A DNA stretch of 32,594 bases. It comes from a virus. Location: positions 336,882-369,475 of the IMG/VR virus record IMGVR_UViG_3300005529_000001, one strand, 5' to 3'. Shown one piece after another: positions 16,313 to 25,300 of this stretch. Position numbers and translations under genes: made by a program. The notes under the pieces were generated by a model. It was not told the DNA's origin. It saw only the letters and a list, made by a program, of their open reading frames with translations, and did no database searches. How positions within the stretch are numbered: position 1 is the stretch's first letter; the number at the start of each line of letters is the position of its first letter.

Positions 16313-17016
16313 AACGCAGGGAGCACCGGCACGGTGCCTGCCGTCTGCATCTTGGACATGACTGTAACGTAGTCGTTACCAGACTGTGCGTTAGTGCCGT
16401 TCTCGTCGGTGACTATCGCCACGTAGATGTACTTGTTCCGATCGACGACCGACGAGGTAATGGGGCAGACGAGCTCCTTGATATGACCGCTCTCGAACCA
16501 GCTGGCCCCCGTCGGGTAGGATGACGTCGAGAAGGTAACCGAACCGATCTGCGTTTGCGCCGGAAATGTACCGCTGATCGAGGTGTCGATCTTGTAGACC
16601 TGGACCTGCGGGAAGTTCTGGGGCGCGCCGCCGGCGTGGGTACCCCCGACGGCGATTGACAAGGTGACGCTGAGCAACGTCGCGCTTGTGACCAAGTCTG
16701 GTAGTATAAACGCCTGGGCAGCGTTCGTCCCCGGGCCGGCGGGAACTCCAAATGATCCTATGGTCCAACCCGTTCCCAGAGCCGGGAAGATAGGCCACCC
16801 TCGCTTGGTGATGACCTGCGGTGCGGCCAGGTTGACGGTGTTGAACGTGCCCGTCGATGTGCTGACGAAGGTGTCAACCGAGATAGTGATGTTGTCCTTG
16901 TTTCCTGTGACGATGATCCCTCCGCTTCCCGTGACGACGGTGGTGGGGGACGCGACGGGAGGTGCCCGGAAGAAGGAATAAGTCTTTCGGCCCCGGTTCT
17001 GGTCAAGGACTGACAT
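16309..17016 (-). CDS. Fibre-like structural protein encoded against the tail operon
   Basis: A 235-residue protein on the minus strand, from the ATG at 17016 to the TAA at 16309-16311, whose stop overlaps the stop of the baseplate gene (TTAG). Residues about 28-55 (TVVTGSGGIIVTGNKDNITI) are the Gly/Thr-rich, beta-forming kind seen in phage fibre shafts. Residues about 85-235 look like a compact beta-sandwich domain with Ser/Thr/Gly-rich strands (LLSVTLSIAVGGTHAGGAP, then KYIYVAIVTDENG). I infer an adhesin or fibre tip. Third codon positions are visibly richer in G and C than in the baseplate genes. It could be an independently regulated fibre, a fibre-associated decoration, or part of a switchable cassette. 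No recombinase is nearby. Confidence 0.7.
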   Translation of the reverse strand: MSVLDQNRGRKTYSFFRAPPVASPTTVVTGSGGIIVTGNKDNITISVDTFVSTSTGTFNTVNLAAPQVITKRGWPIFPALGTGWTIGSFGVPAGPGTNAAQAFILPDLVTSATLLSVTLSIAVGGTHAGGAPQNFPQVQVYKIDTSISGTFPAQTQIGSVTFSTSSYPTGASWFESGHIKELVCPITSSVVDRNKYIYVAIVTDENGTNAQSGNDYVTVMSKMQTAGTVPVLPAF

Positions 17017-17115
17017 GATCTGTTTCTAGGTATCCGGCAGGGGGAGCCTGCAGCGCGGTCAATAAGTAGGATCGTGCAGACGGTCTGCTCGACGTCCTGA
17101 AGAACAATCTAACCC
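17017..17115. promoter_or_regulatory. Divergent intergenic region with two dyads
   Basis: This 99-base gap separates the minus-strand fibre gene from the plus-strand virion gene and should hold both promoters. It contains a hairpin, GCAGG (17037-17041) with CCTGC (17047-17051), and a strong palindrome at 17072-17092. Neither flanking ATG has a good ribosome-binding site. I see no clear -35/-10 pair or T4-like late box. Confidence 0.45.
17072..17092. promoter_or_regulatory. 21-base near-perfect palindrome, operator-like
   Basis: TCG-T-GCAGAC-G-GTCTGC-T-CGA: nine of ten arm positions are complementary about a central G, and only the T/T pair mismatches. The odd symmetry, the tiny loop (poor for RNA folding) and the divergent promoter context favour a protein-binding operator over an RNA hairpin. 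Confidence 0.5.
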
Positions 17116-17979
17116 ATGGCAACATCAACGATTAGGCTTGAATCTCCCTCAGAGTTTCAACCCATCTTCACATCGCTACCCGTGCACCAGAAGCTGTTCT
17201 TCGACGAAGGGCCGCATGTTCGTCCCACGGTGAAAACTAGTCTGTCGGGAAGCGACACTTCAGCGATCGATGCCTTCACGCAGGGCGTCGAGCTGACAAA
17301 CATATCACGGTACGACGCAGGAGTGGTGAAGGTGTGGTCAGGAGAACCCGGTCACGTGCTGCCGCAGATGGTCTACGGGCAGGACAAGACCTTCTTCTTA
17401 CCACCCCAGTATGTTGATGTCGATAAGTTCAACCCGATTAACTACATCAAGGCTCAGGACAAGCTGAACAGCCTGGACTACGTCTACGAAAACCTGTTCA
17501 CGTTCCCAATCGTCACGGGTGACAATGATCAGCTTGAAACCACTAACTTCAACGGCGTCATCGAACCGCTCGCTGTTCGTCAGGTTGTTTCCTTCTCATC
17601 GATCAACGTCCCGATCGAACCTCATGCTTTCCGGGGTGTAATTGAGAGCGGGAACGAGAGTCTCATCAAAGGATCGGATCGAGTGGTGACAGTCTACGTT
17701 ACGAACGTCAAAAAGCAAACGACGGCGTTCTTGGACACCGGGTATTTCTTATCTGACATCGCAACCTTGCTCCCGTTCGTTGACCAGCGGCTTGTGAGGA
17801 ACACGTTAGCTCCTTCCACGGTCAATGAAAGCGCTCTGGTACCTGCTTTATCGCTCATGACTGGTTCAACTGACAATTATGTCAGGTTCGATCAACGATC
17901 AGCTACGTGCGGGTGGAGATATGATAACGCCATGGTAACGGGAACTGACTCGCTGTCCTTTGGGGGGATGACGTACTGA
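17116..17979 (+). CDS. Virion-associated protein of unknown family
   Basis: A 287-residue protein with mixed beta/alpha appearance, no signal peptide and no membrane segment. It overlaps the next fibre gene as TGATG at 17977-17981. Its position directly before the 1445-residue appendage protein, and the coupled start, suggest that it anchors or completes that appendage. Features to note are an aromatic, Asn-rich central stretch (LPPQYVDVDKFNPINYIK) and a Ser/Thr/Gly-rich C-terminus. I do not recognise the family. Confidence 0.65.
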   Translation: MATSTIRLESPSEFQPIFTSLPVHQKLFFDEGPHVRPTVKTSLSGSDTSAIDAFTQGVELTNISRYDAGVVKVWSGEPGHVLPQMVYGQDKTFFLPPQYVDVDKFNPINYIKAQDKLNSLDYVYENLFTFPIVTGDNDQLETTNFNGVIEPLAVRQVVSFSSINVPIEPHAFRGVIESGNESLIKGSDRVVTVYVTNVKKQTTAFLDTGYFLSDIATLLPFVDQRLVRNTLAPSTVNESALVPALSLMTGSTDNYVRFDQRSATCGWRYDNAMVTGTDSLSFGGMTY

Positions 17980-20900
17980 TGACTGGAACACCCGTATCAA
18001 CACGAACCGCTCCCTCACGTAGGTTCGAAAACTACGTCCTGACACGTGTCGTGGACCAGAGCGCCGGTTTGACTGCGTTCAAAGACTCAAATTTCACGCA
18101 GCTGAATGGTCCGAACGACTACACTGGGTTCAACATTGGCCAGGGCTTCTGCGACGATGGGTACTCTTTCGTCACACCGATCGGTTTCGACTTTCAGCTT
18201 GATGGGATCACGTACAAGCAATTCGTCGCCAACTCTAACGGATGGATGGCGCTCGTCGACCCAACGCTGGGTACCTTCACGCCGCGAGATGTTCTCTCAG
18301 CTTCATATTCTTCGATCGACCCGATCACTTCAGGGACGATCTTCACGAACTCTAGTTCGATCAACCCAGCAATCGGTAATGGTTCGTGGCAGAACGCCGC
18401 GATCAAACCTTCGTTTGCTTCGAATGCCGTCATCATCGCTCCCTGGTTCGATGACCTTCGCAACACCCCTAACACGACCGCGCAGTTGCTGCTGAGCCCG
18501 TTCAGCTTCGGCGCCACGAAGGCGAACAACGTTGCCAAGGGTATCGAACCCAGGCCAACCCAACTCGATCAGGTCGCTTATGGCGTGAGCTACCTGAACG
18601 ATAGGCAATCTACCAAAGGTCGTCGCCTGATCATCAGGTGGAATTGCCTCAGCAACTACGTGGCTCCTTCAACGACGCTAAAGTTTGAAGCCATCCTCTA
18701 CGAGAACGGGGCCATCGAGTTTCGTTACGCATCCAGGGCGTTTCTGAAGTTGCAGGGTTCATCGCTCGAAGGTGCTACGATCGGGGTCTTCATGCCCAAC
18801 GGGACTAACAGGTTCCGTGACTTTGCGATCGGATTGGGTTATCGGGATGACGCTCGTCAGGAGTACATCTACGGTGGGTACATCTACACCGCAAGCTACG
18901 TCGATTCAGAAACACCATCTCAAGAAGACTTCCCGGCGACGGCGTCATACACCATCAACTTGCAGCCTGCACACTACTGGCCCGGGTTGATCAACGGTGG
19001 TAGCATCTTCACGTTCTCGCCTCCCGTCAAACGGCGTAAAGTTCTGCCCCGCCTTGAACAGCGTAAACACGATGCTCGGATCAACCATCCGACCGTCGCA
19101 CGGACGGGTGACAGCAGGTTGGGAATTGGGCAATCGACCTTTGATGATCGGCGCTCGCCACAGTATCTGCAGAACTCTGGAACTATCGTCAACTACCCAA
19201 CCACGATGCCCAGGTTTTTCGGGGGTACCGGGATCGGGACGCTCGAGCGCCAGAACCTGTTCTCTGGCGACATGCTGGTCACAGGCAACATCGTTAAGAG
19301 TGCCATCGACCCGTTCCTTAACGAGGACCCCTTCACGTCAATCGCCGCTTTTAATGAGACCCAGAATTACGAACAGTCGTCTACATCTAGTTTCTACTTG
19401 ACGGGCTCGTCGATCAGCGAAGTTGGTGCCGGCTTCGACCAACCGTTGAAATCCAAGACGCAGATCAAGCTGCAGTTTCCAGTTGACATAGCCGTGCAGC
19501 TCCCGGGTGCCACCTCTAGCATCTACTATTACAACCGCGCTAACAAGTCGTGGAACGTCCCGCAAAACAGCTCATACACGCTAGCGAACGGTGCGACTAC
19601 CCATCCTGCGGGCCAACCCGGCGGCGATTGGATGGATCCGACGTGGAACCCGAACAAAGGCTTTGAGTGGTTCGCTGAGGATGCTCGAGGCTTCGGACCC
19701 ATCGGTAACGTCCGCGTATCAGGATCGCACCAGCAATCAGGATCGTTCGATCAGACCGATGGCAACTTTGGTCCGATCATCGCCTACAACTCAACCACCG
19801 CGACCAACGCGTTGAAGCGGTTCTACCCAAAAAGTATTGCGAACAACAACGAGTACCAACCTACCAACGATGAAACCTTCACGCTACCCATCACCGCACC
19901 GTTCCTGATCGAGAAAGCTGTCATCGAGATCCCGTTCTCGATGGGACCGGGCTGGTTCCTGGATCAGACCCAGACCCGATGGCCCGTTCCCGCCACAAGC
20001 ACTTCTGACTTCGGTGGACCAGCCATGACAGTTGCGCTGCACCGGGTGGTGCAGCTATCAGAGAACAGTTCGACTCCTGCGCGGCGTGACCTGATCTTGA
20101 CAGGAACCATCACTCACCAGGCTGACAACATCAAGTCGGTCGTTTTGACCCAAACTCCTGACATCACGGGATCGCTCGATCCCGGGCTCTTTCAACTACG
20201 CAACGTCGGCTTCCTCAGCTACGCTGATCGCGCTAGCGCAGTTGTATCACCCATCAAATACAGCACTGATCCAACTTCTGTCATAAACTACTTCACCGGT
20301 TCAGTGAAGATTGAGTGCGAGGCAACTGTTGCACACGGTCTGATTCTAGACTTCCAACAGGACATCCAGGGGGCAGCCGGATCGATCCAGTCGTTATTGA
20401 CGACCCCCAGGCTGACGTTACAACTTTTTCTAGGATTAACATCGATCCAGAACCCAATTCCGTTCGGTCGTGGAGGCACTGGGTTTGAGCAGTCAGGACG
20501 CTCGATCCTGGGCAAAGAGTTTGCCACCTTCCAGAACCTGTCTGACCCCAGCGGTCTGACGGTTCCCAACCCATTCTATGTTGCTAGCGGATCGATCCCG
20601 AGCAACATAACCAGCGCGCAAATCGCCCTAGCACAGAGCTCAGGTACCATTGCCAACACGACGATCCCGTTGGTGGGACACTTCAAGTCGCCTTACCTGG
20701 TGATGCCAGGTGACAAGCTGGTTCTCAGCCTTAGCAAGACCAGGCCCGCGATCTTTAGCAGGGTTCTATCGTGGTTCTCGGGAACCTTCCCAAGCACGGG
20801 TCACGACGTCCAGCTCACAGCGGGACAGATTAACATCACGCTCTACGGAAGCCAAATCAAAGAGGGTGCGGAGTTCCACGATACGTTGAACCAACCCCTG

Positions 20901-22316
20901 GGATCTGACATGGTCCATGAGATCATCGGTGCTGAGCCCGTCATCGATCAGTTCGAATCATCGTACCGCGATGAGTACACAGGCAGCTACAGTGACAACG
21001 TGATGCTGGGAAATTTGCTAACATCTAAAATTGTCGGTGGTCAGTTCAATTTTGTGCAAGGTGTACGAGATCGCAAGTTGAGCAAGCTAAATGCTCGAAA
21101 TGCTCCTTCCCTAACGTCTCACGTTGCTGACGTCCTGATTAACCCATACAAGGGATATCGGTTGCAACCATGGTTTGAACGAGCTGGTGGCGTTAGGCTG
21201 TCTCAGTTTTCAACTGATAGCGAACGTTTCTGGGATTCAATGTTGCCATCTTTTGCCGGCTGCCTTCAAGCCAACGGCGTTGGGATCTTTGTTCAGTCAC
21301 TAGCGTCTGTCAATAATGCTGGGTTCCGTGACATGCCCGGCGTCCCAGATGGATTGCTTCCATCAATAGGACAGGTCTGGTTGGATTCTACCGTCAATGG
21401 TGGCGGGCTCTTTGACAAGGTCAGCGATAGATGCTGGACACACTCATACCCTTATGAACCACGTTATAACGGTGTCAACAGACTATTGAACACATCAAAT
21501 GGATTCATTGCTAACTTCCTGCTAGACCCTAGCGTGATCTTGGGAGTGATGACACCCACACCAGTACAGGGTTTGTTTCCGTTGATGCCATCTCCAAAGA
21601 CAGTCTCATCATCGATTGTCTACCCAGGTAACGCAGTCCAAACGATTTCGATCAACTATCACTCAGCTGACGCTCTTGTCGGATCAACAGTCAACGGTCT
21701 CATTGTTACGTCATCTGCACCCGTGGACGATGTCGCTCGAACGCTGTTCGGTTTTGGCGACCGAAACACGCTTCATTTCACCGATAACAACACAGGATTT
21801 GTCGTGCCATATAAGGCGGGATCAACGACACAACAGGGGACCGTACATTACGCTGACTTCAGAAGCTTTGATGACGTCAATGTAAACAACGCTAATCAGC
21901 AGTTTTATTCCCCGTTCTCATTCAGCCCAATCATCCGGGGTTGGAAGTATGGGATCTATAACGGGTTACCGACGTTCAGCAAGAACTACTGGCGTAGGGG
22001 CAAGTTCGGCCAGTTCCGTGACATGCTCGAGCAACGTTTGTTCACCAAGTACTATGAATCACCTGAAAATGACCCAACGGATCCTAACTTCCAACAGGGC
22101 GTAAAAGATGCCGTTGTCAAGGTGAAGTTCTTGACTCCGTCGGGCCAGCTAACAAACCCTGAGAGCACCTGGTCCAGCAACCTGGACTTTGAATGCACCT
22201 CATCACTGCCATATTTCGATGGCGTGTCAACCAACAGACCTCCCATTATCGTGTCGACGCTTAACCGTTCGATTGTCAACCTGAGCGCAGACAACAATGG
22301 CAACGTGATTCTGTGA
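17979..22316 (+). CDS. Giant tail-appendage protein with a NIDO-like N-terminal domain
   Basis: A 1445-residue protein. Residues about 45-290 resemble the nidogen-like (NIDO) or related extracellular beta domain: a GFDFQLDGITY strand pair, then VANSNGWMAL, then IIAPWFDDLRN at about 152-162, then RLIIRWN and an ENGAIEFRY strand. The rest is a long beta-rich structural region with Ser/Thr/Gly-rich linkers, no coiled coils and no enzymatic motif that I can see. It is probably a long fibre, a tail collar protein or an adhesin scaffold. Base composition drops to lower G+C at about 21,000 (residue about 1005), with no frame break, as if two alleles had been joined. Confidence 0.7.
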   Translation: MTGTPVSTRTAPSRRFENYVLTRVVDQSAGLTAFKDSNFTQLNGPNDYTGFNIGQGFCDDGYSFVTPIGFDFQLDGITYKQFVANSNGWMALVDPTLGTFTPRDVLSASYSSIDPITSGTIFTNSSSINPAIGNGSWQNAAIKPSFASNAVIIAPWFDDLRNTPNTTAQLLLSPFSFGATKANNVAKGIEPRPTQLDQVAYGVSYLNDRQSTKGRRLIIRWNCLSNYVAPSTTLKFEAILYENGAIEFRYASRAFLKLQGSSLEGATIGVFMPNGTNRFRDFAIGLGYRDDARQEYIYGGYIYTASYVDSETPSQEDFPATASYTINLQPAHYWPGLINGGSIFTFSPPVKRRKVLPRLEQRKHDARINHPTVARTGDSRLGIGQSTFDDRRSPQYLQNSGTIVNYPTTMPRFFGGTGIGTLERQNLFSGDMLVTGNIVKSAIDPFLNEDPFTSIAAFNETQNYEQSSTSSFYLTGSSISEVGAGFDQPLKSKTQIKLQFPVDIAVQLPGATSSIYYYNRANKSWNVPQNSSYTLANGATTHPAGQPGGDWMDPTWNPNKGFEWFAEDARGFGPIGNVRVSGSHQQSGSFDQTDGNFGPIIAYNSTTATNALKRFYPKSIANNNEYQPTNDETFTLPITAPFLIEKAVIEIPFSMGPGWFLDQTQTRWPVPATSTSDFGGPAMTVALHRVVQLSENSSTPARRDLILTGTITHQADNIKSVVLTQTPDITGSLDPGLFQLRNVGFLSYADRASAVVSPIKYSTDPTSVINYFTGSVKIECEATVAHGLILDFQQDIQGAAGSIQSLLTTPRLTLQLFLGLTSIQNPIPFGRGGTGFEQSGRSILGKEFATFQNLSDPSGLTVPNPFYVASGSIPSNITSAQIALAQSSGTIANTTIPLVGHFKSPYLVMPGDKLVLSLSKTRPAIFSRVLSWFSGTFPSTGHDVQLTAGQINITLYGSQIKEGAEFHDTLNQPLGSDMVHEIIGAEPVIDQFESSYRDEYTGSYSDNVMLGNLLTSKIVGGQFNFVQGVRDRKLSKLNARNAPSLTSHVADVLINPYKGYRLQPWFERAGGVRLSQFSTDSERFWDSMLPSFAGCLQANGVGIFVQSLASVNNAGFRDMPGVPDGLLPSIGQVWLDSTVNGGGLFDKVSDRCWTHSYPYEPRYNGVNRLLNTSNGFIANFLLDPSVILGVMTPTPVQGLFPLMPSPKTVSSSIVYPGNAVQTISINYHSADALVGSTVNGLIVTSSAPVDDVARTLFGFGDRNTLHFTDNNTGFVVPYKAGSTTQQGTVHYADFRSFDDVNVNNANQQFYSPFSFSPIIRGWKYGIYNGLPTFSKNYWRRGKFGQFRDMLEQRLFTKYYESPENDPTDPNFQQGVKDAVVKVKFLTPSGQLTNPESTWSSNLDFECTSSLPYFDGVSTNRPPIIVSTLNRSIVNLSADNNGNVIL

Positions 22317-22337
22317 GACAGACACTAGATAAAGCAC

Positions 22338-25300
22338 ATGGCAGGTAACCTTTCAGACGCCAAGCAATCGTTCTTTATCTTTGTCCGTGATCCCAACACG
22401 AACAAGATAGAACGCGTCGCGATCCCAGGCGATGTCCAAGTTGGGTTAAAAGACAACCCGGCGGATCTGACTTTGATGGGTCGATTTGCTATCAATGCTA
22501 GCGAGTATTCGATTACCACAGCAAACGCAGGCATCATCAATGCAAGCTCCGATGATTGTATCATCGGCATCAAACTGATCTCAAGTCCTCTGAACAACAA
22601 AGCAAACCTCCTGCTTCCCCAGAATCCTCGTGAAGGTCAACTAGCCTTTGTCAAGGACATGACGGGGACCAGCACAAGTGTTCCCGTTACCATCAACCCG
22701 GGAACTGGCTTATTGATTGACGATAAACCGACCGCTCTTTTGTCGGCATCGTATGGTTCATCTGCACTGGCGTGGTTTGATGGCCAATGGCGTACAATCG
22801 GAGGGGGTGGAACAGGTGGTGGAGGTGGCACCATCACCAACATCCTGGGAGCGGGCGGATCCACAGTCACTAACGTGGGGTCAGTCTACACTGTCTCAAG
22901 CAGCATCGGTGTCAGCAACGTTGTGGGCACTGGTGGTTCAATCGTCGTTAAGATCGGTACGGGAACAGAGTATCAGGTCTCCAGTAGCATTGGGGCAGAT
23001 GCAAACGCATCTTACATCCTCGTAAAAGCAAATGCAAACGACCCAAATGCTCGGATCCTTTCGGGTGGCGTTGGGATCAACATCCTGGACAATGGACCGG
23101 GTAACACGCTTGTCATCAACGGTATCACGGGTGATGGGTGGTACACGGCCCTAGACGTCGATCTGACGGCGCAAGGAAACATCAATCCGCTAGTTGATCA
23201 AGCATATACCTTCACAGGAAATCCGGGTGGGACGTTGACCAAGATCAACAGCTCTCACGATGACACACCGTCTCAAATCATATCTGGACAGGGATGGAAA
23301 GTAACGCCAAGCAACTCCAACCTCGGTCTTAATAACGGAAAATACAGCACCCACACTCTGAGCTCGTTCACCATCCCGTTAGCCAACCTTGATTCAACTA
23401 TCGATCCCCTAACACCGATCCGGATCTGGGTTTACATCGCTTCACAAACGCAGGCACCTCAAGGAAGCGGGGGCGTCGGAGAGGGTCAATGGATCTACGT
23501 TGACGATTGGAACGGAGCACAATACACCTGGTCATGGCACTGCAATGCGGGTTTCGGTGGTTCGGGCAACGGGTGGTACGCCGCAATTCAAAGCCCCACA
23601 GGAGCAGGTAGCACGGGCATCGTTGACGCGTACACGAACCCACCCAATGTGATGATGTTGTACCTCCCACAAGGAATTGGAGGTCGGATCGGGTACGTTT
23701 TCAGAAAGGACATTGCTGGGAATTCATGGCCATCGTTAGCAACGATGGTTCCCTATTTGTATTTCGATCAGAATACACTAGACTTCAACTCGGGAACATT
23801 GAACGCATACGTTCTTCCGTCTGCAGCCAACATCTCTTGGGGCGTGACGGGCGACCCGGCTTTCAGCGGTGGCTCCGGATATTCAACTATCATCAGCAGG
23901 ATCCGCGTTGATTATTACCGTGCAGGTGTGGGCAACGCAGGTCCGACAGGATCGCAAGGCCTCCCAGGTACGCAGGGTATCAGCGCATCGTGGAAGGGCA
24001 CGATACTGCCCCACAATCCTTACACAAACGTCGATTTCAGCAACGGCATCTTTGCTGGCGAACTGAACTCACTGACTGCATCAGTCCAGATTGATAACAG
24101 CGTTGTCGCAACGTTGTCTGGATCTACGTTTTCAGGACCCATCATCGCCACAGATAACCCGGGCATCACGGGCAGCTTGACTAAACTAAGGGCTGGTTTG
24201 GCATACTTGGTCGGTGTGGGCACTGTCGGCATCAGCACCAATTCATTGGGACAGGTGATCATCAGCGGATCAGGTGGCACCGGGACAGTGACCAGTGTGA
24301 CTGCCTCAGGCGGATCATCAGCATCACACGTCGGAACCGTCTACACGATCTCTAGCAGCATCGGCGCCGATTTGTATGCTAGCTACCTCATCGCTTCAGC
24401 CAGCGCGGTCGACCCCAATGCTCGGGTGCTTGCGGCAGGCGCTAACATCACGCTAGTGGACACGGGTCCGGGCGGCACGTTAACCATCGCCGCCCTGGCG
24501 GGAACTGGCAGCAACGTTTTCACGGGCAGCCTGACTCAGACGGGCATCCCGGGGTTCCCATACCTCGTTGGCTTGGGAAGCGTCACCATCTCAACGAACT
24601 CGCTGGGTCAAGTTCTTGTCAGCGGATCAGGTGGAGGTGGTGGTGGCGGGACCGTCATAAACCAGATTGTCAGCGCATCGACCGCAGGTTGGGTAACAGT
24701 CGTTGACATCCCGTTTGACGCTCAACCATCACAGACGTTCACGGGCAACTCATCTGTAACGATTGACGGATTTGGATTCACCCAACTAAACCCGGCTAAC
24801 GCTTCTGCTGCAGCGGTCGTTCCGGGCACCGGCGTCCAGTGGACAAACTCTGCAGTAGATGACATCTTCGGTGGGACGTTCTCAGCGCCTGTCTTGGCGA
24901 TCCCGTTCCAAAGCCTGTTCTCAGCCTACTCTTTGCCCGATCATGATATCAGGATTTGGTGGTGGATCAATCAAGACAGCGTTACCACAAATTTTGATTC
25001 TGCCGTTTACGGCGTGTTGCTGGGTGGGACAGCAACTGGATTTACACCCACGACCGAGAACATCACCAACAAGAAGGGCTTCCTCGGCGGCGCGCAGGGT
25101 TACAACCCACAGCTGAACATCAACGCAACGAACTACATCAACACCGACATCGCGGGATTCGAGACATACAACGTCCAGATGTTGCAGTACAACCGCAATG
25201 GTCGGTTCTACGCTTGGTACATCGGTTCGGGTAGCATCATCAACGGCGTTGACGTATGGCCCGCAACGAACCAGATGCAGTTGTTGGCAGCGGGAGACGC

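Noticed and set aside
12537-17071. A possible late-promoter motif: ATAGGTAAGG near 12540 and ATAAGTAGGA near 17061, with a weaker ATAGGATGG near 1056
   Set aside because: The three copies differ in spacing to the start codon and the motif is absent before most other genes. With no mapped starts it is not distinguishable from chance.
16341-17083. Inverted 9-base repeat around the minus-strand fibre gene as an invertase switch
   Set aside because: Nine bases is near what chance gives in flanks of this size, one copy lies inside the coding sequence, and no recombinase gene is in view. It is mentioned only as a side note.
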